Shown here: one piece after another, positions 11,500 to 23,989 of the stretch
How positions within the stretch are numbered: position 1 is the stretch's first letter
How the letters are laid out: each line of letters opens with the position of its first letter
Source: Galerina marginata
Lineage: Eukaryota > Basidiomycota > Agaricomycetes > Agaricales > Galerinaceae
NCBI GenBank assembly: GCA_023014335.1
Contig: JAECYW010000005.1
Coordinates: 2,728,001-2,792,000 of the forward strand
DNA length: 64,000 bases
Direction: 5' to 3'
The notes under the pieces: generated by a model
The model's database searches: none
What the model was told of the DNA's origin: nothing
Seen by the model: the letters and a program-made list of their open reading frames with translations, nothing else
Translations under genes and position numbers: made by a program

Positions 11500-12864
11500 T
11501 TGAACGCTACTGGGGGCGACTGGGGGACGTTGAAGTCTGTGGTAAAGAGAAATCGGCTACCAATACAAGGTCACAAGCAATCAGGCAAGTGGGTTCCTAC
11601 GCCTGCTCCATAGGTTCAACACCTGTCAAATGCCTTAAATAACATTCCGTTAGCCGTCATTCCCAAGTCAATCCTCGCCAGAACTAGTCGTGCCAGTAGT
11701 ATCGGTCCTGATAGAGGTTGTAATCACCCGAAGAAACTTCTTGAGAGGGTTGAAATGAACATTTAGAGTATCATCGTCTACAATCCGATGTCTGAAGTCA
11801 CCATGTCTGAAGTTGTCCTGATACCGTTCGATGACGGTGATCTTGACGATGAGTCTGTTTTCATGGAAAGTGGTTAGACCGGCGACCAACGCCTCAAGTA
11901 AGAGTATAATCTCCACTCTACGGCTGGCGACGAGTCTAGGAAGTGGTACAGGTAAGAGTTGTTGATGGATCTGTGAACCCAACCCCAACCCAACCCACCA
12001 TCAACAACGATAAGCAAGTCCGGGTCGTGGACAACATGAAGATTCAGAAGGACTGGACCCAACAACAACGCCAGCAAAAAATAAGTAGCTTTAGCGCACA
12101 AATGGCAAAATGGATGAAGTTCAATCTATACTGCCAAAAGTCTATAATTACTTAAATTACACGCAACAACCTCCACTTCCAATGACCACCACCACCAATA
12201 GTACTACCTATGATCTCAACCAAGTGCCACCAAAGAAAAAAAGGGTAAAAAAAGGGTGAAAGAAAAGGGTGAACGTGCTGGAACCTAAAGCTAAAGGCCT
12301 AAAGACGTGAAAATGAACAACTCAGAAGAGCGAGAGCGTAAAAGCCATTATAATTAGCTCCGACTCCGACTCCAAGCAGACGAACAAAAAGTCTAGTCGT
12401 ATACTCCATATCCATATCCATTATCTGAATCTGAACATCAACAAATCGTATGCAGGCCAAACGACAATTCAAACGAATAGAAAATTCAAATATAACCAGA
12501 CTAAAAAAGAAAAAAGAAAAAAAAAACGAAGCGAACGTCGGTCGGTCGGGGTCATTACTATAACGAAGACGGATGATAGATGATAAGAGTGGATGGATGG
12601 ATGACGGTGTAGAGTCAAGAGTCTCGTGTGTAGTCTGCGTCGATGCTCGATCTATAGTCCCCCATGACGGATATATAGTGTTGGGTATGCTGGGTGATAG
12701 ACAAGGAGGGAGGGCAGGGGGCTGTCGAGACATCCAGACGTTGGTCGGTAGGTTGGTATGTAAGCCGAGGCGCATTCAATTTTTCTTCCTCTTCCTCCTT
12801 CCTCCATTCTTCTTCTTCTTCTTCTCCCCCCCTCCCCCCATCCAATTACACCCCTCCCACAAAC
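11500..12864. other. Intergenic region downstream of the H+-ATPase
   Basis: No supported gene. A minus-strand frame at 11668-11988 is open but unrecognised and low in confidence. From about 12160 to 12864 lies the 3' flank of the ATPase gene, with A-rich tracts (12230-12260, 12500-12530), a short GGAT repeat near 12590 and a TTC/CCT-rich tract at 12780-12840. Confidence 0.5.
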
Positions 12865-15800
12865 TCACCCAGTCCGACTCGGATTCCTAGCAAGCGTAGC
12901 CCCAACCCTCTGCGCCTGAATACTGCTAAACCTCTGCAGCTCCTCCGGCCTAACCGACACCTTCTGCCCAAACCCAACCTTCCTCGCCGCGCGCTTGATA
13001 AACGACACGCGGTTCGAATACAAGCTCTCATGCAGCGACGCAGCCCGCGACTGCGTGCGCGTCATCGGCACGCCACCTGCGGCGTCTTTTTGCGCTTGTT
13101 GTTCGTGGCGTTGGCGGAGTCGTTTGATGACGGTGGCTTTCATCGCGAATTTGATCCAGTCAAGAGGGATGAACCAGATGATGTTCTACAAAAAAAAATA
13201 TCATCAGCCCTCGTTTTCCCCATCCCATAAAGACGCAAAACACATACCCAAACCCAAACGATTCCAATCCAACCCCCACTAATCGCACTAATCTTCGTGA
13301 ACCCCCAATCCCCATACGCAGCAATAATACTCGAAATCAACTGCGCAATGCAAAACGCAACCATCAGCGCCGTAGATGGCCGCTCCATGAAGAAGAAACT
13401 ATGCGCGCGCGTGACGAAGATGAGCGCCTGCGAGATGATCGCGACTTGCAGGTAGATCACCATGTGCAGCTGCGGGTCGTTGGACGCGATGGGCGGGGCG
13501 GTGGCGAGGGAGACGTGGAACATGTCTTGGAAAAAGGTGGTTTCTTTGATTATGCACACGAGAGCGACGCTGTTCGATTTCCATTCATCACATCAGCAAA
13601 CCATCTTCCCAAAGAGAAAAAAAAAATGAGACATACGTAGAAGCAGTCAAATACAACCCATACGCCACAGCATACGAGAAAATCTCCGCCAAATCCCAAC
13701 TATCAGGCGTCATACTCGGCAGCACCCGATCCACACTCAGCGTCATAATCGTGCCATCATTCAACAGCGCGATAATCAGGATCATAAACGGCGGGAAATC
13801 AAACTTGTACACAAACGCCAAAATCGCAAAGCACACCACGATCCGGATCGTCACCGCGCACGCGTAGATGGAGTAATTCCGCATACGCTGGAAGATAACC
13901 CTTGACTGGCGGATCGCATGCACGATGGTGGAAAGCCCAGGCTCCGTCAACACGATATCCGCCGCGCCTCGGGCAGCATCGGTAGCGCCCTCAACAGCAA
14001 TACCCACATTCGCACGAAACAGCGCAGGAGCATCGTTCGCACCATCACCCGTCATCGCACACAAATGGCCCAGCCCCTGCAAGCGCTTCACAATCTCGTA
14101 CTTGTGCTCCGGGAACACACCAGCGAACCCATCAGCGTCCATGATCATCTCGTCCAAGCTCGCGTGCTTCCCGCCAGGGGCAGGGCCGTCCTTGAGCACC
14201 TTGGCCGGGTACATGTGGTCGCCCAGCCCGAGACGGCGGCCCGTCTCCTTGGCGATTGCCAGCTGGTCGCCGGTGACCATCTTCACCTTGACGCCGAGCG
14301 CGACGGCGTCGTCGATCGTCTGCTTGGTGTCCTCACGGGGAGGGTCGTAAATAGCCAAAAGACCGATAAGCTCGAAACCGTTGCCCTCCGCCTCGGGATC
14401 GTCGCCGTCGAGCTCCTCGTAGGCGACAGCGAGCGCGCGCAGACCGCGGGCGGCGTACTCCTCGACGTCCTTCTCGAGACGGTTCTCAACCTCCTCGGTC
14501 TTGTTGCGCGTGCACAGTTCGATGATGATGCCAGTCATGCCCTTGGTGACGCGCTTGAGCTTGCCGCTGGACTCTTCACGGTAGGTGATTTCCGTTCGCT
14601 TGTCGACGGGGTTGAAGGGCTTGAAGTCGAGGAGTTTGATACCAGCACGGGCGCGGGCGGGGTCGCCGATGGCAGCCACGACAGAGGTGTCGATAGCGTC
14701 CTGGTTCTCTGTGCGCGAGGCGTAGGCGGAGAGGAGGATGACGTCCTCAGCCGAGAAAGGACCGTAAGTGTGGATGGTGTTGCGGTCAATGGTGAGCTTG
14801 TTCGTGGTGAGCGTGCCGGTCTTGTCAGAGCACAGGATGGTGACACCAGCCAGCTCCTCAATAGCCGTGATACGGGTGACGATAGCCTTGTACTTGGCCA
14901 ACTGCTGCGCGCCGACGGCGAGGGTGACGGAGAGCACGGTGGGCATGGCGATGGGGATACCACCGATGAGGAGGACGAGGATGTTGTCGAGACCGCGGCG
15001 GTAGTTGTATCTGAACCCAGCATACAGGACAAATATTTCAGCGAGCACGAAGATACCGATAGTGACCAGGCAGAAAGAGCCAATCTGCGCGAGAATCTTC
15101 TGCAAGTGTCCAGTAGTATCGTCATCTTGACCGACAAGCGAGGCGGCGCGACCGAAGAAAGTGTTGGGGCCAGTGGAGATAACGACGCCCTCGGCCTCAC
15201 CCTGCTTACAGGTAGAACCCCTGAATGTAAAGTTAGAGTTGAAATGAAAAGGGAAGAGGGTTGCGGCACTAACGAGAAACACTGATCGCCCGTCTTCTTT
15301 GCTTGGGGCAGGGACTCGCCCGTCAGGGCGGCCTGATCGATAGACACATTGATAGCTTCTGTAAGCCGGCAGTCGGCCGGGACGATATCGCCAATTTTGA
15401 ATGAAATCATGTCGCCAGGGACCAAGATGGAGGACTCGATTTCGGACCAGCTGCCGGAGCGCTTGACCTTTGCCTTGGGCGCGAGCGAGTCCATGAGGGC
15501 CTTGACGGCGTTACCGGCGTTGCGCTCTTCGTAGAACCCGATGGAGGAGTTGATGAAGAGCAGGAGGACGATACCGACGAAGTCGGGCCAGTCCGGGGGT
15601 TTGCCCTGTCCGTTGGAGAGGACGATGGCGACGAGGGAGGCGGCTTCCATGACCCATGATAGGGGGTTCCACATGAAACTCAGGAACTGGAGCGATAAGG
15701 TCAGAAAATAACGCAAAGTGATGATGGGGTGCATATATTTACCTGGAGGAAAGCGTTCTGCTCCTCATGTTCGAGCTTGTTGGGTCCGAAGAGCTCGAGA

Positions 15801-16197
15801 CGGCGGGCGGCCTCTTCGTTAGAAAGACCGTTCTCGTCGCACTGGAGGAGCTTGAAGACGTCGTCTATGACGATAGTCTCGAGATCGACTTTTTCCTTGT
15901 CGTATAAATCCTCCGCTTTGAGCTCGATCTGGAAAGAAGTCAACATATGGGCAAAACCGGAAAGCCAGCGCAGAGGGTGCGTACAGTGTCCATGTCCACG
16001 AGAGCCTCTGCGAAAAAAAAGCGGGCGTCAATGGTGGTTTGAGCGATAAGAAAGAGCAAAAAGCACGTACTGGTGGGACCCTCCTGCTCATGGCCAAAAT
16101 CCTTGTACTCGCGTTTTCTTTTCTCTGGCTCTACACCGTCCTGAGAGGGAGGAGGCGAGTCGCCCTTGGGGCCGGGCTCTTTCTCGACGTTGCTCAT
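12865..16197 (-). CDS. PMA1: Plasma-membrane H+-ATPase (P-type, PMA1)
   Basis: P3A-type ATPase that pumps protons out of the cell and energises nutrient uptake. Spliced model on the complement: 16197-16071, 16007-15985 (23 nt), 15928-15743, 15686-15274, 15220-13637, 13569-13248 and 13185-12865, giving 991 aa, the usual length for basidiomycete PMA1. Visible motifs are TGES in the actuator domain, the phosphorylation loop [16 protein letters not shown]-region equivalents, the hinge [12 protein letters not shown], and about ten membrane segments, with [18 protein letters not shown] as the M4 region. The hydrophilic C-terminus ([20 protein letters not shown] ... NPSRTG) matches the autoinhibitory tail. 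GC-rich third positions suggest high expression. Start chosen at the first ATG of an acidic N-terminus ([13 protein letters not shown]). Confidence 0.95.
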
Positions 16198-17964
16198 CGC
16201 TGTGTGGGGGCAGCTGGCAAGGGCGGAAGGGGCAGCTAGTCGGGGGATGGGATAAGTTGGGAGGAAGGGGAGGAGAGAAAAGGCAGAAAGAAGGAGGGCA
16301 CCAACTGTTTGCTTTTATTATATTTCCAACAAACCCCCCTTGTTGACACAAAAATTCAAACCAACCTCCGGTTCTGTTGCGACCGAGCGGAACACCACAC
16401 CGACCACAGTCCGACCCCTTCCTCCTCCTCCCGTCCCTCCTGCGCCTTCTACGTCCCGCTCAGACCACGCCCGTCGTCGTCGCTGGTGCCAGCGAAGGCC
16501 CAGTACCCGCAGAAACACCACACGGACCCACGTCCATGCGTATTTCCGCAAATGTGATGTATCAACAGAAAGAGTGTCTGGTGTCCAACCCATGCCAAAA
16601 ATAACTCGCCAGTTCATCATGGGTGAATAATCCCCATATGGGATGCCGCGGCACGGCACGTCCCCACTCTTATCCAGCGCTGCTGACGGTTATCCATCCG
16701 AGCCGTCCTCGCCCTCGCCCATGGCCAATATGCCTCCCCTCCGCTGTCGGATTCCTCGGTTACGTCGGTTCCGACATTCCTCACTCGTCGCGCTGAGCTT
16801 CATCTCTATCCCGCTCTCAGCCGATGCAGCACCTCTGCGCCCCATCGGCAACCAAACAATCACACATATCCAGTTTCCAATTCGCGATTGCACCATCAGG
16901 CAGAATTCAGCCGGTCTCCACCACCACCATCACCTGCATCGACATCGACGTCATCGCTCATCTCATCGTTCTCACCGACGAGGAGCCCTTTTTAGCCTCG
17001 TCACCGCCTAATATATACCGTACGCTCGAGTCTCGTCACCGCCTATTTTGGTCGCTCCTCGAGACTTCTCCTCATGAACTGTCCTGGCCGGGTCCCGGAA
17101 CCTTGAGCTTCTGCTTGAAATTTTCCTCTATGTAGCCCGCTGCTGTACCAACCCTTACTCGGTGCCTCGCTCTACCCACACTAGCTGGTGCGACCACAAT
17201 CAACTTACCAGCATGTCAATCAACGCTCTCTGTAATACTCGTGCTTGTATACCACGCTTCGACCCTCCCACATCCCTCTATCCGTAGTTATCTTTAGACC
17301 CGTCTGTCTATCGCCTTTCTCCGCCTGTCAGTTTCCAAGGACACATAATAGGCTGTACAGGTACCTCGAGTCGACCTCAACTTCAACAGCCCTCAACGTC
17401 CCCTTGTCTCCCCCGTCTCCTCCCGCTGCTCAACCCGAGCGCACCCGCGCCTGTGCCTCCTTAAGCTTACATCTGACCACAGCCTCACCACTCAATCCTG
17501 ATGCTGCCAGTGATCATCACACCACCAACATCTACTTACCCTGCCCTGTAAACAGTATGCAGTATGCAGTATCATCGAATAAACAAGCGTACTCTTCGTC
17601 TCAACAAACCCCCCGGCTCTCCAAGCAATAGCTGAAATCCCGCATATTAATATCAATCACCATGCCCAACCGTTTCCAGCGCCTAACGGTTAACATTGCA
17701 GGTTACATAGATAATTCCGGTTCGGAATCGCTTCCTTCCATATTTTATCTCTATCATCGCACCCTGACACATACAGGTTTACCCTAACCTACACATTCAC
17801 CCACCCACCGCTCGACTCGACTGCGCTCGGTAACTTGAGTAGAATTTCGGGTCGCGTGAGGGGAATGATGACGACAAACTGTAACCTGAGTAATCCCCTG
17901 GAGATGGGGGTCGGAGGAGCTTCGTTTGTAAGTATACTTCATGGGTACTTCAGCCGATGGCATG

Positions 17965-18015
17965 TGTATCATATCATATCGGCATCATATCATATCATAA
18001 TACATATCATATACA
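17965..18015. repeat. AT-rich ATCAT-type microsatellite-like tract
   Basis: Repeated ATCATATCATATC-like text, interrupted by short spacers. Simple-sequence repeat with no sign of coding. Confidence 0.6.
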
Positions 18016-18360
18016 TACTCTTAACTCTACGCACATCGTCGAACCGACGCACTATAGACCCAACCCACCTGGCTCCAAGTTTACACTCCAGTCCAGCCCA
18101 GCCCAACCCTTTCGCGAATAGCCCCAAGTTACTAGTACTTACCAGACCACAACGGCGAAGTTGACGACCCTCCAGATCCGGGGTTCGGGAGCCAGAAGGA
18201 GCACCGTTACCGTTACCGTTGTTGCATCTGCATTGTTGAGCTAGAACTCAAGTTACAGTGCCAAGCACCGCTAGGAAAAACAAGCGCGTGCCATGAGACA
18301 CGACCGCCCATATATACTCTCCAACCCTTCTTAGACTGTCAAATCCAAATACACACAGCG

Positions 18361-18915
18361 ACGACGCATATGAAGTGCTGCAACCTTCAAATTTTAGACT
18401 TTAGACTGGCCAAGCCACGCGCTAGAAGCGCCAAGGCGTTAAATCTTCAAGTCGCATCGCCGGCGCCAGGTGGAGGTCGCTTTGTCAACTCAAAAGAACG
18501 CGGAGCTCAGAACCACACGACGACCACGACCACGACGATAGCGACGCGTATGAAGAGCAGTAAAATTTCTCTATTAGACTTTAGACTGGCCAAGCAAAAT
18601 TTACAGCGTCGAGCTAGATCTACAAGCGCCAAGTGTTCAAGCTGGAAAATATGAGTACACATCGCCGTCGAATTCCAATGGACTCGGAGCTCAGAACCAC
18701 CCGACTCCAAGCACGACCACGCCGATTGGTGATTGGCGACGCATATGAAGAGCAGTAAATTTTAGACTCTAGACTGGCCAAGCTACCCACAGCGTCGAGC
18801 TAGAAGCGCCAAGTACTTATTGGATGAGGAACGATGAGGATAAATGGGAGATACACATCGCCAGGTGCCAACTTGTGGATGCATTGTCAACGAGCTAGAT
18901 GCGTAAGCGCCAAGG
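18361..18915 (+). repeat. Imperfect tandem repeat, about 180-195 bp period, three main units
   Basis: Units start near 18361, 18541 and 18738. Each has, in order, CGACGCATATGAAG (or CGCGTATGAAG), TTTAGACTTTAGACTGGCC with small changes, CGAGCTAGA..AGCGCCAAG, and then CGGAGCTCAGAACCAC in the first two units. Partial copies of the CGAGCTAGA-GCGCCAAG part recur at about 18890 and 19185. The unit carries no long frame. Confidence 0.7.
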
Positions 18916-20698
18916 ACATGTTATGGCATAAATTGTCAACGCCCGAGAGCTTGAGGTGTGGACGTGGATCGTCGTGCTTGTAAATGGTCATCGTACGCGT
19001 CAAGCTGAATAATCGAAATTCAGACAAGAAAACCTTGAGAAAACCTGCTAACCGCCGGGCGATGCGCTAGCCTGGTTGTCGGATTGAAAAACAGACCGCG
19101 CGACTGCGACGATGGTAGAGTATAAGTACGCGTGTCACAGTAGCATAGAGTAGAGTAGAGTATACCCATCTGCACCGTCCAAGACCGAGCTAGAATCGCC
19201 AAGAAGTACGAGGTATAGAGTTACAAGTGCCACCAACGCCCGGGATCTGGAGAGAGACTCGGATAACACGACCATTCCATTTCCATTTCTTGGCAGAGTA
19301 ACTTCAAGTTCATGCAGCCTCAAGCCGAGCACATACTGTACTCTAGATAGTTAGTTAGTGTGCCATTCAAGTTTGAACTTGAAGTGCGTTCAGAACAAGA
19401 TAGATTCCACTGAACCAGAACTCAGCCACAAGGAGCTCGAGACCAGTGCCCCCGAGCACCAATTAATGTAGAAACAAATGTTTATCATTAAACGATGATT
19501 CAGATATCTGGATGCGCGGCTGTTTAAATAATCGAGGAAGTGAAGCAAAGAGACAGATGGTCAAAGGAATCCGGGCTTACCACTGACAATCCAAGTGCAT
19601 ATCACATTTCGCATGTGTATGGGCCGGAGCGTTATCCAGTACATCGATATCCGAGTCCGAAGTGTGTTTTTCCTTCTGTCAATGTATATATGTCGAAGCG
19701 TTGGAATGACCATACGAGTAGCCAGCCAGGGAAATGCCAGGGAAATGCCAATGATCGAGGATTCCAGTAATGAAAAATAACGCGGAAAGCCCGAGGAGCG
19801 TTTCGGAACATCCTTGACAGAAGAGCCAAATGCAGGAAAATGCAGGAACTCGAAATTTGAAAGTCCACAGTCGAACCTTGAACGGTGGCTGAAAATCAAA
19901 GGGGCAGTCAGAAAAAACCCGAAAGCCCGATGAAAGGATGCTCAGTGCCAGTGCCTGCTCGTAGCATACAGCAGAGTTATCATTCAAAGAAGGAGAAACC
20001 CGGAGAAGCCTGACATTGACAGAACCCTTGCAGCTTCAAGCTCGCAAATGGGCAGATAACACACTGCACGAACTTGAAGTGTGACCAGTTGACTGCAGGG
20101 AACGAATTCGAATGAAGGAGAAAGTCGGAAGGTCAGAACATGTCCAGAGTGTGGCGTTAAGGACCCCCCGGGGTCTTTGGGCACTCATGACTGACCGCAG
20201 TGGGGTTTTTCCAGGTTTTTCCCCAGGGTGGGGTTAATGACGAGTTGACAGCGAATGACGAAGAAGATCGAGGTGGGACGGGTGGACGGATGGGAGGATG
20301 GAAATAGAACACGCATCGCGTGCCCGCAACGTTTATCCAATTTATTTGGATGAAGAGAATGAGGATAAGGGCAGACGAGAATGAAGGTGATCATAAGCGT
20401 TGGATATGAACGACCGATTGTCCGAAGCAATGTGGTAGCTGCGCGTTTGTGATCAGCAGATGGAGGTGAAGAAAAAGATAAGATGTCGTTCGTCCGAGAT
20501 CAAATCGTGAAAGCCGAAATCTCAAAATCAACCCTTCAAGACACACCACGGAATTGGATTAGGAGAGAGGTAAGTAAATGTTACAAAACAACCCATATCG
20601 AAGAACGAAAGAAAAATGGTATGACTCAATGCTCAAAAAATGCTAGACAGGCCAACGACTGAGACCAACCCAAAGCCGTCCCTATAACCACCCGCCGA

Positions 20699-21387
20699 TC
20701 ACGCGACAGTAGCCTCCTCAGCCCCATTGACCGACGGCGGCGCCTCCTCCTCCTGCCCATTCGCCTCACCCCCAGCGCCAGAAGCCAGCGCGAGCCCCAG
20801 CGCACTTTCCTCGGGGTCCAGCCAGCTCTCCTCCACAGTCGCCTTCACCCGCCGCACATACTCCTTCATGTTCTCCCGGTACAGCTGGGCGGCCTCCGCG
20901 TTCGCGGGGCTGTTCGGGTTCGGGTCGTGCAGCAGGCTCTGGATGCTCGTCAGAATCGCGGCGACGTCGTACGTCGGGGACCAGCGGTTCTGCAGGATAT
21001 CGAGGCAGAGCTCGCCGTTCGCGTACACGTTGGGGTGGAACATCCGCGAGAGGAACTTCACGGTCGGCGGTTTGTTCGGGTAGGACTCGTCGAAGGTGAG
21101 GAGAAGCTTGAAGGTGCCGTCTTCAAAGGGCGTGTCACCTTATATTTGGGGTTAACTGGGAAATGAAAAGGCGTAGATAAGACCCACCTGGGCCGAAGAT
21201 GACGGCATTCCAGAGCATGATGTTGTCGGGCAGTGGGCTGCCTGATATGCCGCCTGGAGGATCGGACGAGAGCCTCCTGAAGTCGCGGATCAGGCGTTTC
21301 TTGCAGTTCGTAGACTGTCCACGAGAAAGCGCCAGCGAGGTTAGCGTCGCACAAACTCCAAGGGAACCATTAATGGCGACTCACCAT
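20699..21387 (-). CDS. UBC2: Ubiquitin-conjugating enzyme E2, Rad6/Ubc2 type
   Basis: Spliced model on the complement: 21387-21385 (ATG only), 21314-21188 and 21138-20699, giving 189 aa. Exon 2 continues [20 protein letters not shown] and contains [12 protein letters not shown]; exon 3 contains [20 protein letters not shown], the HPN motif and the catalytic Cys in [10 protein letters not shown]. These are the hallmarks of Rad6. The enzyme loads ubiquitin for histone H2B mono-ubiquitination and PCNA-linked DNA-damage tolerance. The C-terminal tail of about 35 residues is acidic and Ala/Gly-rich ([20 protein letters not shown]), as in yeast Rad6, whose acidic tail helps act on histones. The first coding exon holds only the start codon, directly before a GTGAGT donor. 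Confidence 0.92.
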
Positions 21388-21902
21388 GTCGTGCTTGTGC
21401 TTGTAGTTGGTCTTAGGTGGTAGTTGTCGGCGTCGGAGTCGTTACAGTCGTAGGGAATCAAATATAGACGTGACGACGCTTCGATGTGGCAGTTCTACTG
21501 GTAATCGTATTCGTTGCAGATTCAAACACACAACGAGTCGTGTGGATTCTGGGTCGGTTGAGTTTTGGAATTTTTGGGAAGCCCTGGAGACGATGCTGGT
21601 TTACAAATGCTGGAATTTATGCAGAGATGAGTGGGTGGCCGAGAAAGAGAATGAGAGAAAAAGAGAAAAGATGGTGGTGGACAAAGAACAAGATGTGCGA
21701 GTCGAATTAATCAGCGTCGGAGACCTCAAGGCCTTTGTTGTTTCGATTCCCCGGGAATAAACAGAGACAGCCAATCGGAAGGGCCAAATTCAGCTGACTC
21801 AGCTGCTCTTGGTCTCGAACCATCAGTGAACTCTTTTTTCGGAACTCCCTCTTTCTTTCCCGCTGGTTAAACGTTCTACTACTTTATAAGCTTACCGGAA
21901 TA
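21388..21902. other. Divergent intergenic region between E2 gene and F-box copy 3
   Basis: No gene. It holds the E2 5' leader and promoter on one side and the F-box promoter on the other. TTTATAAG at about 21883 is a possible TATA box 15-20 bp from the F-box ATG, too close to be sure. Confidence 0.4.
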
Positions 21903-23989
21903 ATGGGAAAATCTTCAGAAATCGTCGATTTGCAACAAAGCTTAAGGCTGCCCTTGAGTGCGTGATGTTCCGTTCAGCCACAATGGACAAAAGTTTAAAC
22001 TCACAGATTGTTCTGCTCAGGATTTGGTAAGACTTCCGCCTTTGTGATCATGAGGAATTTTCCTCTAATCATATTTAATAGAGATATCTGGATGCCCGAA
22101 AGGCGTAGCATTTGCTGTAACCAAAACCGCGACGAACGAAAGTACCACCTGCAAGAAGGAATTTCCGATCGGTTCTGCTTGGACTACGAACGTAAATCTT
22201 TGCATTTCTAGTATGAAGAAGATTAAGAGCAAATCGACTGCTTTAGGATTCCGCCGTGAACAATATTTTCTCGACATACACGCGAACAAGGGCAATCCCC
22301 GTGTCAGTCGAGCGGGCTTGCCTCGATCAGTTCCAACGAAGCTGTGTGGATGAAATTGCCGAGTTGGAAGGAAAACTAAAAGAAGCGGAAGAGAATACAC
22401 TTAAATTATGCTACGAGGTGGCGCGATTATATGCCGCCATCACTCAAAGGCGAACACAAGTGAAGGTGGCCCAATCTCTGTATGCGCCTATTCGTTCTCT
22501 CCCACCCGAGGTCCTGAGGCTCATCTTCGGGATGTGCTTCGAAGAGAATGAATACAGGATGAATAGCCGGACTGCACCTCTGCTTCTTTGCCAAGTCTGC
22601 AAAGTTTGGAGAGATGTCGTCATCTGCAATCCATGCTACTGGAACTGCCCCCGTTTCGATATAGACGACCTTCACGAAAACTCCATTTCAAACTACGAGA
22701 ACTTTTTGAACACGATCACGGAACGCACTGGAACAATGCATTTAGCCCTTGAACTACGCGACAACCACGATGGATATTACGCAGACTCCTTGAGATGTTC
22801 AAAGCTTATGGAGATGTTCAGGCTCCAGTTCAAAAACTGCTTTCGATTGGACTTCGTTGTGCAGACGGCGGAGTGGTATAAACAGCTTATCGAAAATCCA
22901 GTCACCGAGTCCATGCTGGAGTTCGTTGACTCTGCATCATTATGCCTCAAATTTCCAATACCCGCCATACCCTCGTATCAATTTACGCTGCTTAAAGATG
23001 CACCTGAACTTACAAATGTTATTTTGGATCTCCGTCATCCATTCAATTTGGCCAGGATTACCCTTCCATATCAACAACTGTCAGATCTTGATTGCCGGTT
23101 CATTTTACAACAAGACTTTGCAATGGCGTTTAATGAATGGTCGAGCCTTCTCAGACAATGCTCAAACCTCCGCTCTGTTACAGTGGCCTTCTTGCCAGGC
23201 CCTTTCCCCATAAATGTCTCAATTGAGGGCAACTACAGACCAGTCGACTTGCCCAGTGTTGATGAGCTATCCATGACTATGGGGGTCGATGGAGACCTCG
23301 ACTTTGCAATCAGTGTTCTCTCATTCTCAAATCTGAGTAAACTGATTCTTGATGCCACTCATCCTTGCGAAGTTATTCCAGAACATGGTGGCCCTTCAAT
23401 TTGTAAAGTGCACATTAGTCTCAAGCATTTGTATTGGCATCTTTCTTACATCACCGACATTACTTTGCTACGTGTCTCCATTGCAGAAGAAATCTTCTTG
23501 CCAATGTTTCAGTCGGCCCCATACGTCGAGCGCCTTAGCATATCCAACCTTGTTCGCAGTGATATTTCCCCAGATCTTTGGATCGACGACGATACGAGAT
23601 TGGTACAACTTCTCACTGACATGGCGGTCGATACCCCAGGGAAACAGGAAGATGCACTTCTTCCCAGACTCCATTATTTGAACCTCTTTTACCCTCGCCA
23701 TAGAATCGATCATCAAGACCTTGCGGCAACTTACGGATGTCTGGTTAAGGCGCGCAGTCAAATGAATTTTGTCGTGCATACGCGCTTGCGGAACAGTCCT
23801 CAATTTGAATTCAAACTATCCTTCTCGAAGGAACACACCACCGAGTCTCTTACCTCCTTGGTTCTTTCTACAATTTACCAAATGAGACCTGCGCATTGCC
23901 ACACCGATGTATATTCCGACATTTGCGACACATTTGACTGGCAATCACCCAAACCAGGCAGCGACGAGTACGACGTCATGTACGGATGA
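21903..23989 (+). CDS. F-box-like protein, type I copy 3
   Basis: Spliced model: 21903-21957, 22021-22026 (GATTTG micro-exon), 22082-22191 and 22247-23989, giving 637 aa. All introns are GT-AG, 55-63 bp. Exon 1 encodes MGKSSEIVDLQQSLRLPL. The micro-exon completes Arg-Phe and the first base of Glu. Exon 3 encodes ISGCPKGVAFAVTKTATN and following residues with two Cys. The large exon has a coiled-coil-like helix at about residues 83-133, the F-box-like motif APIRSLPPEVLRLIFGMCFE at about 137-155, LLLCQVCKVWRD and a leucine-rich C-terminal half ending PGSDEYDVMYG. It lies on the opposite strand to the 4-11 kb copies. Presumed SCF adaptor. Confidence 0.8.

Larger units (their letters stand above)
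16198..20698. other. 4.5-kb gene-poor region between PMA1 and the E2 gene
   Basis: I find no supported protein gene. From about 16300 to 17700 the plus strand is rich in C and T, with many short overlapping frames and no family signal. From 17960 to 18015 there is an ATCAT-type AT repeat. From 18361 to 18915 there are imperfect tandem repeats (own entry). The rest carries only short frames. The left part must contain the PMA1 promoter and 5' leader, and the right end is the 3' flank of the E2 gene. A non-coding transcript or an unrecognised fast-evolving gene cannot be excluded. Confidence 0.5.

Noticed and set aside
12780..12845. TTC/CCT-rich tract giving acidic or Phe/Ser-rich frames on both strands
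   Set aside because: Simple sequence just past the PMA1 stop codon, not coding.
13918..15285. 455-codon open frame on the plus strand
   Set aside because: It is the exact antisense of the PMA1 catalytic exon. GC-rich third positions on the sense strand keep the antisense frame open; its Asp/Val/Gly-rich translation shows no family features.
14535..15734. 399-codon minus-strand frame running through the PMA1 exon 4/5 junction
   Set aside because: Only its first part is real PMA1 exon 4. After the intron it reads a wrong frame (Ser/Pro/Thr-rich).
22008..22211. Small frame MFCSGFGKTSAFVIM... upstream of F-box copy 3
   Set aside because: It reads through two introns and uses exon 3 in a frame that is not conserved among the four copies. 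The E-I-S-G-C frame is conserved.
22256..22258. GTG as start of the large F-box frame
   Set aside because: Nuclear genes start at ATG. The preceding TTTAG acceptor and in-phase upstream exons explain the missing ATG.
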